Source: Heterodera schachtii
Lineage: Eukaryota > Nematoda > Chromadorea > Rhabditida > Heteroderidae
Direction: 5' to 3'
DNA length: 64,000 bases
NCBI GenBank assembly: GCA_023374025.1
Contig: SIJG01000012.1
Location: 1,916,449-1,980,448, forward strand
Positions within the stretch are counted from its first letter, which is position 1. Every line of letters starts with the position of its first letter. Shown here one piece after another: positions 36,222-47,370 of this stretch. Made by a program: the position numbers and the translations under genes. The notes beneath the pieces are model-generated. The model did no database searches. It worked only from the letters and a program-made list of their open reading frames with translations, and was not told where the DNA came from.

Positions 36222-36475
36222 TAAGTACCTGTTTAGTCTAAAAAATAAATGAAATTAGAGGAATCTTATTTCAACATGCAAATTGCTGATAATACTTAAT
36301 TTTTAAAGCTTAATTTGTTAAAAAATAAATAGAATATTAAAATATAAAAGAAAAATAATAAAATATTTAAATTGAACAAAATTTTGATATATTAAATCAC
36401 ATAGTAGATAATATAAATTTGATATTATTTAAAAACTATTTTAAATTAAAAGCAAAACTATTTAAAAATGTATGA
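36222..36475 (+). repeat. ~260-bp dispersed repeat, copy B
   Basis: It is the homologue of 15,883-16,150: ACCTGTTTAGTCTAAAAA, CAACATGCAAATTGCTGAT, TAGAATATTAAAATA and GAACAAAATTTTGATATA in the same order. Confidence 0.6.
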
Positions 36476-37510
36476 CGCTCAATGTCAATTAAATTGAAAA
36501 AATACATTTCCTGTTGAAAATTATACTGAAATTTTTGAATTAAATTGTTTAAAATGAATTATACGACTATTTTGTCTTCTATATTATTACAGAAATTGTC
36601 AAATAATTCAACAATTCCATGTAAGGTATAAAATAAAATCAAAATTTAAAATTAAATTTGATGAATTTAATGAAAAGGCTACGTACTGAGAAAAATTCAT
36701 ATTATTATTTTATCATTTGATAAGATGTGATTTTTGCAAGAACAAATAATTTAAAAATGTATCAAAATATATTAAAATGTTTAATCATTTAATGCAAAAT
36801 AAATAATCATAATAATAATTAGTCTTAAATAATAAAATTGGTTACCATATTACTAGTAAGAGTGCGCGCGAATGTTATAAACAAATTTTGTCACTTTTGG
36901 AATTTTTTAATAAAGATACTGGATTTATCAAATTTTAACACAAAGTTTAGCAACAATTTTACGCATTTTGTTGCATTTTTACCACCTATTTTCACTTTTT
37001 TAACATTAAAAATTGATTTAACGCAAATTGAATAATTTTCTTTTATTAAATAAATCTTTTATCCATTATTCTATTTTGCTTGGGTTTATTATTTTAAAAC
37101 TTTTCGTTTTTGAGATTGAATAAATTTATTAAAAATGTTTTATAATTAAATATTTAAAAGTCTATTTAATTATATTATTTCTTTGTTTTTCGTTATTATC
37201 TTCACATAACTTGCTCAGACCACAAGCTATTTACTTAATGCGGTTTTGAATTTTCTATTGAGAAAGTTTTATCTATTCGGTAATTCCATTATAATGATAA
37301 TAATTATTTTTTTTAGAACTATTTTCTTTATCATTGATCGTCAGGATGTGCAAAAATTTTATTTTAAATCTATTATCCATTATATCCTTTATTTTAAATT
37401 TGATACGCTTTGGAAAAGATAATGTTAACTCTACTTTTTAATTATTATTTTTCATTAAATGTTTAATTTAATGTAAAAATTAAATTATTATTTATTTATT
37501 CAAGTATTCT

Positions 37511-37550
37511 CATGTCCCAGTGAAATTGCGCAAGTTGTGTTCATGCAACA
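37511..37550 (+). other. CATG-led GC-balanced segment
   Basis: TATTCTCATG leads into TCCCAGTGAAATTGCGCAAG and ends with a second CATG near 37,542. A further short segment at 37,689-37,720 holds the small hairpin CTCGA/TCGAG. Confidence 0.35.
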
Positions 37551-38099
37551 AAATCAAAGATTTTTTAATTAAGCTTTATAAAAATTAATTTTATTTTTTT
37601 GTTTGATTCCACTTCATTTACTCTCTTTTTTATTTGTATAAATTAATATCATGTTAAATTGAAAAATGAACTTTTTTTTATTATTTTCATTTCTCGAATT
37701 GTCGAGTAAGCAGTCAGCTGTATTTTCTATATTAATATATTAGTTTAAACATTAATCATTTTAATTTTAAACATGATAATATTTCTGTATTTTTGTTGAA
37801 TTTTAAATTTTTACTCAATAGTAATTTTATTGAACTATTAACAGTATTTTCAATTATATCACTTATTTTACTGCTATGTTTTTATTCATTTATAATGAAT
37901 TCTCTACTTTCGATAGTTTATCAATTTGTGATCAGTTAGATGTAGCCAATTGTAATGCTTAATTGTTTTCTCATAGTGTTTGAAATATTTTTATATTTTT
38001 TAAATCACTTTGCAAATTTTATAGAAATAATTCCTGAATTATTTTCGTTCTACACAAAAACATGAACCATTAATATTTGTTTTGTATATGAGAAGGTTT

Positions 38100-38720
38100 T
38101 GCGAAAGTAAAAAATGCGAAATGAAAATAAATGCGAAACGCGAAATTCCAAAAAACGCGAAATTGCGAAAGCGAAATTTTTCTACAACTTTTTAATAGTC
38201 AAAATCATAAAAGCAAAAATCATTTTTTGTAAAATTTTATTCCAAACTTTAAAAATCAATAAAAAGCTTATTTGAGGCGCGCTTTTTCCAAAAAATTTTT
38301 TAGGAAGAGGGGGCAGGCGGCGCCGGTAGGAGCCGCCGGGAAAATTTTTGAAAATTTGAATAAAATTTGTTGTCAGATTTTCACTAAAAGGACCAAATTT
38401 TGCGATTTTGTATTACTTTTCTAAGGAAAAATAAGAATTATGGGGCGCGGCGGTGCCGATAGGCGCCGCTGGGAACAGATTTTCACGAAAAAATTACCAA
38501 ATTTTGCGAGTTTGGCCATTTTTCTAAGAATAAATAGGAGTTTTGGGTGCGCGGCGGTGCCGATAGGCGCCGCCGGTGGGAAAAATTGAAAATTTTGATC
38601 ATTTATAAACAAGATTTCACTGAAAATTAGCCAATTTATAGGTAAATTTTGAAAAAATTTAGGGGAATTTAATCCAATTCTTAGGGGTGTAAAAGTCGCG
38701 TTTCGCGCAAAAATGCGAAA
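38100..38720 (+). repeat. composite repeat with three GC-rich hairpins
   Basis: Hairpins lie at 38,314-38,339 (CAGGCGGCGCC/GGAGCCGCCGG), 38,448-38,471 (CGGCGGTGCC, GATA loop, GGCGCCGCTG) and 38,552-38,575 (CGGCGGTGCC, GATA, GGCGCCGCCG). The last two sit in ~104-bp tandem units that share TTTTGCGA and TTTCTAAG lines. Arrays of GCGAAA/CGCGAAATTGCG at 38,100-38,180 and CGCGTTTCGCGC at 38,697-38,708 flank the cluster in roughly inverted fashion and may be its ends. Confidence 0.6.
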
Positions 38721-38762
38721 CTAATCAAAAATATTTTTAAATCAGCAAAGAATTATAATTCA

Positions 38763-38779
38763 TATATATATATATATAT
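38763..38779. repeat. (AT)n microsatellite
   Basis: About eight AT dinucleotides followed by a T run. Confidence 0.8.
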
Positions 38780-38879
38780 TTTTTTTTTAATAATTTAATA
38801 TTTTTACAAGGCAATTTTATTCGTTGATCCTCATTTAAAAAAATTAGATAATGATTTTTTTTTATTCCTTCATATTTCT

Positions 38880-39745
38880 TTTTGGTTTATTTTAATTATT
38901 TAAAAATAAAAAAATAAATTTTATAATTCTGCATGGAAATCAATTATTTCGTAATATTTGCATTAATTTTAGTTTTTAATGCTTTTTTGGCTCTCTTCTT
39001 TAAATATTAGCTCTGCTTATTTTGAGTTAATTTTAGATTCTTGTATATTAAATTTTTAGCCATTTGGTAAATTACTTCCCGTTGTTTTTCTCTTTGTTTT
39101 TATGGTTATTATGTCTCTTTGCATTTTGCTTTTATTATTGTTCAAAAATTTTATCAATAATATTTTCTTTTGATGTTAATTCGTATGAATATTATTTCAA
39201 TTTCTTAGTGAAATTGAAATAATTATTATCAAATTTGGTTAGATATTGTTATATTATGATGTTTTAAAAACTTTTATTTGAGTGGTTCCATTTTTAAATT
39301 CATTATTAAATTGTTTTAACTTTATTATAATTGTGTTCAAAATTAATATTTTTTAAGTATTTTTTAAAGTCTATTTAAAAATAATATAATTATTTTGGTT
39401 TTTAAATAATATACATATTTATATTTAAAATTTATATGCATTAAAATAATATTATTTTACCTAATAAATTTTATTTAAATAGTAATATAGTTCTTTTAAA
39501 TTCATAACAAATTTAGCTCTGTATTTAAATTATTTTATAGAAAGATACACTCAAATATTTTTTTTATTTTTTTATATATTCTTTTTTTTGTTTTGAAAGA
39601 ATTATAAAATTGCAAATTGTTAGATAGTTAAAATAAAAATTCAAGCATTTTTTATTGCGAAGCAAAAAAAAATAAGATAATTTATCTATAACTGCTAGAT
39701 TTTAAATCATAAAAAGTTTTTTGTCGCCAAAATTATTTAATTAAT
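38880..39745 (+). repeat. dispersed AT-rich repeat, copy 1 (inverted partner at 61 kb)
   Basis: Matched blocks are TTTGCATTAATTTTAGTTTT, TTGATGTTAATTCGTATGAA and AAAATTGCAAATTGTTAGAT, each present in reverse complement at 61,155-61,790. About 39,260-39,590 has no counterpart there. Confidence 0.6.
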
Positions 39746-39921
39746 CTGCAATAAATTGAATATAATTTTTCATTTATTTAATTATATCTTTAAAAATATA
39801 ATTTATTGTATTTATCGTTTTTGTAATTAGTTATAAAATATTGGGATTTTTTATTCATTAATATATCTTATCAATATGAATATGAATTGTTTAGATTTTT
39901 AAATATTATTTATTTTATTTT

Positions 39922-39970
39922 CATGGCAAATGGCATGTGCTTCGGCCGGATTCGCGGTAGTGGCGGCTTC
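39922..39970 (+). other. CATG-led GC-balanced segment
   Basis: TTTTATTTTCATG leads into GCAAATGGCATGTGCTTCGG and a CG-rich tail ending TGGCGGCTTCC. About 80 bases further on begins the conserved ACAACCAAATT block, the same order as at 44,719. Confidence 0.45.
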
Positions 39971-40014
39971 CTTATTAAGAAAATATTTTATTTTTTGAGT
40001 ATTAATTCTATTTT

Positions 40015-40092
40015 CTTGCCTTTAAAATATATCTTTATTAAAATATGGAACAACCAAATTATTGTTTTAACACTTGAGCTTCAAAATATTCT
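40015..40092 (+). repeat. ACAACCAAATTAATG/TTGAGCTTCAAA block, copy 1
   Basis: ACAACCAAATTATTG, then TTGAGCTTCAAAATATTCT. Copies are at 44,793-44,872 and 47,305-47,370. Confidence 0.6.
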
Positions 40093-40615
40093 TTTTTTTT
40101 TGCTTTTCACTCTCAGAAATATTTTTATAAAAGAAAATTAATTATAGACAATTAATTAATCTTGCATTTTATGTAATAGGATTACTATGCTATTTGGATA
40201 ATTATATTTAATTCAATGTTAATCTGTATTTTTGTTGATCATTTTTTAAATTTTTAAGCATACCAATTTTAAATAACTTTTAATCAATATTTATTTTATG
40301 CTATGTTTTGTTATAAAAATTTAGTGCATTTCCGTTTATTTAGGTTGTGAGTTAATTAATTAAATTCATTTTAATTGAAATTGAATATTTATTAATAAAT
40401 GTGCTCTATTTGTTTCATACCGAGCTTACATCTTTACAATGTTTTCTAGATATTGTGAATGGGTTTAAAAAGTTTTTAATTAATTGGTTTTTTTTGGTAT
40501 CGTTTTTTTCTATTAACCTTTTTCTATTTTTTAAGTAAATATTTTTTTCAACAATTATAAAATAAATTAAATAAAATTGTGTCTATTTTATTCCATTAAT
40601 CGCATGCAATTTACA

Positions 40616-40660
40616 TTCCAAATTACAAAAAAATCGAAAAGATTTTTTTGTAATTTGGAA
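40616..40660. repeat. perfect 20-bp inverted repeat, 5-base loop
   Basis: The left arm is TTCCAAATTACAAAAAAATC (40,616-40,635), the loop GAAAA and the right arm its exact complement (40,641-40,660). The A/T runs lower its information content, but a perfect 20-bp arm pair is unlikely by chance. It is a small-RNA precursor candidate, or a foldback created by a replication error. Confidence 0.65.
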
Positions 40661-41079
40661 AACTGATTTTATTTATTAAAATTTTCTACTATTTCCATTA
40701 TCCTATTTTTTCATATCATTTCGCTAATTAGTTGCAACAATTTTGTGAATACTTTTGGGATTTTTCGTCAATCAGAAATTTAGAATGATAAATTAAAAAA
40801 AAATATTGAGACATTTATTTTTAATTTGATATAAATATTTTTATTTACATTTTCTTTCCTTCATAAACGATAGTGTCCTCTTTTTAATTAATAAATAATT
40901 TTTTTTTAATTTATTTTTATCGTAAAAATAATTTATGCGAATGATGTTAATTGTTCAAAATTTTAATTGTTTTAATTATAATATTATGTATTTTATTTTT
41001 TCGTAATTATTTCAAAAGAAAAATACAAACATAAAAGCATAACTAATTCAAAAATTGGAAATTTGAATTTAATAAATAA

Positions 41080-41260
41080 ATTTTATAATCTGTAAGCAAA
41101 TCACTTATTTCGGTAACATTTGCATTATTAATTTTAGTTTTTAATGCTTTTTTTCATCATCTCTTTTAATAGCTCTGCTTATTTTAAGTTAAATTTAGAT
41201 TCTTATTTATTAAATTATTGGGCATTTGGTAAATTTTTTCTTTTTGTTTTTCTCGGTACT
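41080..41260 (+). repeat. dispersed AT-rich repeat, copy 2
   Basis: It shares TTTGCATTATTAATTTTAGT, AGCTCTGCTTATTTTAAGTT and GGCATTTGGTAAATT with 38,900-39,080 in the same orientation. Confidence 0.55.
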
Positions 41261-43502
41261 TGGCAGTTATATTATTTTTTATTTATTTAAATAATTTATC
41301 ATTTGCTTGTTCAATTCGAAACAAATAAATGGGTTCATACTTATTAATTTAAATTATTCTTTCTTTATATCAATTAAATTATATAAAAAGATTTTTAATA
41401 TTTTGAAATAATTAATAATAAATATTTTTTTAAATTTTTTGAAAATTTTGATTAAAAATTTTTTGTATTTTTTTATATACTAACATTAATTAAATCATTT
41501 TTTAAAATAAGTTGTTTTCGAGTTACATTTTTGTGTTAATTAATCAAATTTAAGCTCATTCAGACTGCTATGCAAAAAGAATTGGATTTTTATTCGATAG
41601 AAATAATTATTTGCATTAATTTTAATTAATATTTTTTCTTTTTTCTCTTTTAAACACTTGCTCTGCTCCGGTAGTTTCTCTTATTTTAAAGAATTAAAAT
41701 TTATTTGTTTTTTAATTTTTATAATTAATTTATTCTTAAATTTTTTTATATAAATTTAATAAGAAAATTGTTTTAATTTAATTTTGTATGTGTTAATAGC
41801 TAATAAATTGTTTTTTCCGCTTATCGGCATCGTAAATGTTAACTTAACTTAGTGTCAATGTGCTGTCTGATTAAGCACTCCATTGAAATTTTGGTTACCA
41901 TTTTTATGTTATTGAATTTATTTTTAATTTATAATTTGCATTTTTAATTTTTGTTTTCACTCCATTTTATTTTCATATTTTTCATGAGAATTATTGAAAG
42001 TTTAATTATTATTTTTTCAATTACTTTATGTCTTTTAACTAAAAACTTATAAAAATATATTTTCTTTTGGTAAAAATATATTTAGAAATTCGAAATTAAA
42101 TTATACATTCATTTATTATTAAATGTTTAATTTTTAAAATTAAAATAATAATAATAATTTTAAATAATTATAATTAGCTTAATAAATTATTCTAATCGAT
42201 GAGAAGTGATAAAAAGCAAAGGCTACCAAATATTACTGCTATCGTAGAGAAAAAAGGGAATAAGCGCTTCTATCGATATTAAGGGCAATAACTATTCTTT
42301 ATTAATTAATTTATTTTAAATAAAAAGTTTTATCGACATTTTTTTTTTCAAAAAATATACCCCTAAGAAAAATTTATTTAATGTTTTTCTTCTTCATTAT
42401 TGGTGTTTATGCGTATATTTATTTTTAATAATTGTAAAGTAATTTAAATTTTATCTTTTCACTTTCTTATCTTTAAATCGCATGCTGATATGTACATCAT
42501 GGGTTGTAATTGGCAATTTTTTATAAAAATAATGATTAAAAAATTTAGCTGTGGGTCTGTTTAATCACTTAAAAATACGTGCACAAATAAAAATTGGCCA
42601 TTTCTCTTTAGATTAAGAGATCAAATCAAATAATTTGTATTCATTTTAAAAAATCCTACAAAGCTTTTAATGCTAATTATTAGTTTTTATATCAATTTTT
42701 CCTTTTTATCTCTTTTTTCATTGTCTTTTTTAATTTACATATTAATTAATTAATTTTTTAAATAGATTTTTTGATTATAATTATTAGTGTGGGTAATAGC
42801 TCTGTCATAGCGGTGACTTGAATTGTTTATGGATTTTTTATAAAATCGCTTAAATAAAGTATTGTTCAATAAGCTATATCATTTGAAAAAGAAAACTTTG
42901 GGCTCTTTAATAAGCCTTATTTCAGATTTTTATTCTGAGTCCATTAATTTTAATGATTTTTTAAAATCAATTACCAAAATGCAATTTTTTGTCAATTTTT
43001 TATGAATTTTCTTTCCGAGACTCAGACATAGGAAAAAAACAATTATGTATATATTGTAAGGGCTATTTGTTGCTTATTTCAAGGCACATTCAGATTTGTT
43101 TCAAAATGATTATCATAAATTATTATTTCAGCATGGTCAAAAATTTTTCATTTTTGAAGATTTTTAATTTTGTTTTACATGTTAATTTAAAATGTTTTCA
43201 TTCTTTTTAAAATAACTAAAATAATTTCTAAATTATAATACCATTAAACTTCAAAATAATATTTATAGATATGATATCGCTAGTGAGCACAACCAATTAG
43301 AAATAGTGGAATATTTAGGATTTTGCAGACAGTTGAAATATATAATATAATTATTAATATTTATATATCTTACTAATATATATTTTAAATTTAAATGCCT
43401 AAATTTTTTATCAATAAATATATGTTATGAAAATGGAATATTTGGCCCTGAAAACTGTCAGTGAGCCGTTTGTTAGTCATTAAAATTTTCTACATATTCA
43501 GT

Positions 43503-43580
43503 GGTGAGATGGCTCAACGGTTAAGAGCATGGCTTCACCGGAGGGGGCCCTCGAATGTTCAACGACCGCACCTCACCCCA
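43503..43580 (+). tRNA. tRNA-like sequence or tRNA-derived SINE head
   Basis: GGTGAG and CTCACC (43,572-43,577) could form an acceptor stem. GATGGCTCAACGGTTAAGAG is an excellent D-arm and polymerase III A box with a GCTC/GAGC stem. The T-arm is poor: TGTTCAACGACC only loosely fits a B box, and no 5-bp anticodon stem is visible. Encoded CC(A) follows the acceptor strand. The GC-balanced island is isolated in AT-rich DNA. A tRNA pseudogene or SINE is more likely than a working tRNA, and no anticodon is assigned. Confidence 0.4.
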
Positions 43581-43593
43581 ACATTTTTCTTCA

Positions 43594-43616
43594 CGAACGG
43601 CAGCAGCGTCCGTTCG
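43594..43616. repeat. 7-bp hairpin next to the tRNA-like sequence
   Basis: CGAACGG, 9-base loop CAGCAGCGT, CCGTTCG. It lies 14 bases past the tRNA-like unit in the same island and may be the body of the same SINE-like element. Confidence 0.5.
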
Positions 43617-44718
43617 CGACATGAACAAAAAATTCTAATGAAAAATTAAAAAAGGAATATATTTTTAAATAAAAAAAAGAAGTTCAAAAATTGGAAATAA
43701 AATCCGCTGATTTAATGATGGTTTTCATAAATTCCAATAAAATAATTTTTGTAATGCAAATTTTTTATAATATTTTTACTATTACATTATCTCCCAGGTT
43801 ATATAATATTTGGATTTTTGTTTTATTGATATGTGGTAGTAGATTATAAAATGTTATTTTTCGCTTTCTCGGCACCGTATATGCTATTTATTTATTAATT
43901 TCATTGCAAAATAAATATTGTTTTTTTTTCAATAGTTGGTAGTTTTTTACTTTTTTAATTAAATAATTTATTTTCTATTGTATTATTTCTTCATATTTCT
44001 TGCTTTGCCAATACGCTTTTAATTAGCTCTCCTTGATCGCTTAGGTTTGGATTTTTAAATTATATTATTTATCATAATAGGATAAGGTCGATATAATTAT
44101 TTTTGTCTTATTTTTGTTACCATTTTATGCAATTGAATTTATTTTTTATTTATGATTTGCATTTTTGTAGCAGTCAAAGATTTTTTACACATGTATAAAA
44201 GCTTTGCTTTTATAATGTCCTAAATTCTTTTGGTTCATTGACATTAAAGAACGCTGCAGAGATCTTATTCCAAACTTTAATTATACTATAGAGAAATTAT
44301 TTTGATTTTATTTGTATGCCTTTTAACTCTTAATAATAATGGTCTACGGGGTTTCTGAGAATGTGAAAAGTTTATAGCATTAAGAAACTAATATTTTAAA
44401 TTATTGCTTCATAATTAGAATTAAATTAATATAAAAAATCGTTTTTTATAAATAATTATTTTTCATTTTATTTTCACATTAATTCTTTTTATTTTAGAAA
44501 TTTTATTAAACATGAATTTTTAATATTTTTGTTTTATTTTCATTTGATTTCTTTTTTTTCCTATTTAGATAAATTATTATTAATTGTTAAATTGAAACTA
44601 AGCATGTATTTTTATAAATTTTATAATTTTTTAATAACTAAAAGATAATTTTATTAATTAATATTATTTTATCGGTATTAAATGCATAATTATTTAAATT
44701 ATTTTTTGATTTTATTCT

Positions 44719-44762
44719 CATGCTAAGTTGAAGAAGATTTGGTGCGTTCTTGTGAATGGCCC
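44719..44762 (+). other. CATG-led GC-balanced segment
   Basis: TTTTATTCTCATG leads into CTAAGTTGAAGAAGATTTGG and ends near GTGAATGGCCC. The conserved ACAACCAAATT block follows about 70 bases later, as at 39,922, yet the segment itself is unrelated to the one there. Confidence 0.45.
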
Positions 44763-44792
44763 TTTTCTTTATCTGTTGGAATTAAATTTTTT

Positions 44793-44872
44793 TGTTGCAT
44801 TTAAAATATTTGATGTTCATTAAAATATGTGAACAACCAAATTAATGTTCTATCTTTTGAGCTTCAAAATAT
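44793..44872 (+). repeat. ACAACCAAATTAATG/TTGAGCTTCAAA block, copy 2
   Basis: The ACAACCAAATTAATGTTC and TTGAGCTTCAAAATATG lines are preceded by TTTAAAATATTTGATG, matching copy 1. Confidence 0.6.
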
Positions 44873-46890
44873 GTTTTAGCTTCAATAAACATTTTAAATT
44901 ATACATTTTTTAAAATTATTTATTTTAATTTTTGTTGCTATTTTTATTGATAAAGAATGTTTTCATCTGTTTTTAGGTTTTTATTTAAAGGATGCTTATA
45001 AATGCTATTTATTTTTAAGATAATTCGAATTCATTTTAATTTTTTTATCTTACTTTATTATGAAAATTTAAGTTTTCAATATATTATCTCTACTCTCAAT
45101 TTCTTATTAAATCTTAAATATTATAAAATGTAACGATATAAATTTTGGTTATTTTTTACAATAAAATATTTTTAATTAGTAAAGAGTTTTATTTGAAATT
45201 GGTTTTCTGCCGCTTATTGATTTTTATGATCTTTAATAAATAATTAAATAAGTGATATTATACAATATTTATTTATTTTTTCTTAAAATTATTCTCGACA
45301 AAGTTACAAAGTTATTTTCGTTTATGTATGTGAAAGGCCAATTTGACATTTTTTAAAAATTTTTTCATGATGACATAAAGAAATTTTTTTTTTAAAACTA
45401 TATAAATTCATTGAATTTTAGTATGTCTTAATATGTAGATAGTAATTAAACATTCGATTGCTTTTTTATTTGCAGTTCATTTTCTCAACTGAAATTTAAT
45501 TTAAAGATTTTGTTTTATCTTGTTTTTTAGTTTTTGATTATTATTGTTGCGGAATCCTCAAAAGTTGAAATAGTTTTTATTTGTTGGCCGTCTGATCCTG
45601 AGAAAAAGTATTTCTTATTATTCGTTGTCGCCTTAATATAATTAATTTTTTTGTGATTTTTAATTTTCGAATAAAGTAAAAGTAAGTATTATTGCCAGAT
45701 ATTTAATTAAATATCGTTTTATAATTGAATGTTTTATTCGATTTTTAAATCTCTTGAAACTAATTTAAATTTATACGTTTTTGTAAATTTCCGATTTTTT
45801 AAACCAATAAATAGTATTATTTTTTTTCAAAAATTCAATTCGTAGGGGTGTGTACTTTTGTTTTTGTTGCATTAAGAAAGAATTTAGTTACAAAAACATA
45901 GAAATACAAGACCAAATTTTTAAACATGAAAAAGTTAAAAAATTATTTTAAAAATAATTATAAAAAGAAATAAACAAGATTATAACTATTTAATTTTTGT
46001 GCTAGGTCGTTTTGTAAAATCCGCCACTTTTTCTTTATTAGCCTGCAAAATGAAAAATTTTTTATCAAATTTAACATATATTATGGCAGAAATATACTAA
46101 ATAGTAATCGTCCTGTCATTCATTATTAAGTAATTATTTTATTCACAATTCTTCTAAAATTTTGAAATTTAATTATGTGTTTTTTCACTGGAAATATTAA
46201 ACATGTCTTTATTGAATTATTATTAAGTTAAACGGATAACTTATTTATGATTCATGATAATCACCTTAAAAAAATCCTCTAAAAACAATCTTTCTGCCAA
46301 ATTTGAGTGAAAAATTATTCATCTTAAAAACCATGTGATTTCTCTCCCGTTTGGCCCAAATTCCCAAACAATTTTATATTTATAACTTTTTCAAAAAATG
46401 GTAATAAAATGAATTAAACATAAGTCTATAGAGCAAAAAATTAAATTGCGGATTTAACACGCTCTTAAAAATATTCTAAAATTTTTTCATACAAAAGATA
46501 AAAAAAAACAAATAAAATAAAATACATAAAATTCTTCTTATTTTCTCTTTTTTACAGGTTTATTGTACTTTATAATTTTTTGTTTAAGTAATTGGTAATT
46601 GGTTTATTTTCAAGTAAAGGAAATTAATAAATTTATGTTATCTTCCGAGATGCGCAAATGTTGAAACCGTGCTGAGACGATGCGAAAAAAACTCAGTGTG
46701 TTTTGGCTTTATAACATTTATTGTTAATCCTTTGTAAGGTAATTTTTTAATTATTGTCTTAAATATCGAATAAAAATAATTGATTTAAACTTTAATTTAT
46801 AGTCTGTACAAATTATAATTTTCATTTTTTTATTCTTTTAATTTTCTCCTGCATTATATGTACTATATTTGTTTTATTTGATTCTATTTT

Positions 46891-46950
46891 CATGGTTTAT
46901 TCTCATGGTTCCTCGTGCTCGTATATGGCTCCCGCACTGTGGTCATGCCT
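46891..46950 (+). other. CATG-led GC-balanced segment
   Basis: Two leads in series, CTATTTTCATG and TATTCTCATG, run into GTTCCTCGTGCTCGTATATG and GCTCCCGCACTGTGG. It is one of the most GC-rich segments of this type. Confidence 0.4.
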
Positions 46951-47304
46951 TATAATTATATAAATTTAAATAACTTTTTAAATGATTTTTTACTCGTCTT
47001 TTAATATGTTTCTGCTTATTTTCACAAAGTAATATTTTGATGTTTTCAAAATTTATATTGCTATAACTTTTAATGTACAAATTATAAACAATTATTGTCA
47101 TTTAAATAAACAAATTCTTTCATTAAGACCATAGATCACCTTTAATTCATTTGATTATGTTTATTGTTTTTTTAGTAATCTATTTAAAAATTAGATAATT
47201 ATTATGATTTATAAATAATATATATATTTACATTTAAATTTATGCATTATTAACAAATTTTTATTTGAATAATAATAAAAGTTTTTTATAATAATGTCAA
47301 ATAT

Positions 47305-47370
47305 TGATTACATCCAGCATTTTAACAACCAAATTAATGTTCGTACATTTGAGCTTCAAATATTCTATTT
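47305..47370 (+). repeat. ACAACCAAATTAATG/TTGAGCTTCAAA block, copy 3
   Basis: ACAACCAAATTAATGTTC is followed by ACATTTGAGCTTCAAATATT; the left part differs from copies 1 and 2. Confidence 0.6.

Larger units (their letters stand above)
26001..36840. other. AT-rich spacer, A-rich on the top strand
   Basis: No protein gene was seen; open frames stay under about 85 codons and are AT-composition artefacts. GC-balanced segments following the minus-strand T-rich/CAT lead occur near 29,625-29,650 and 33,427-33,470. Named repeats are listed separately. Confidence 0.55.
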
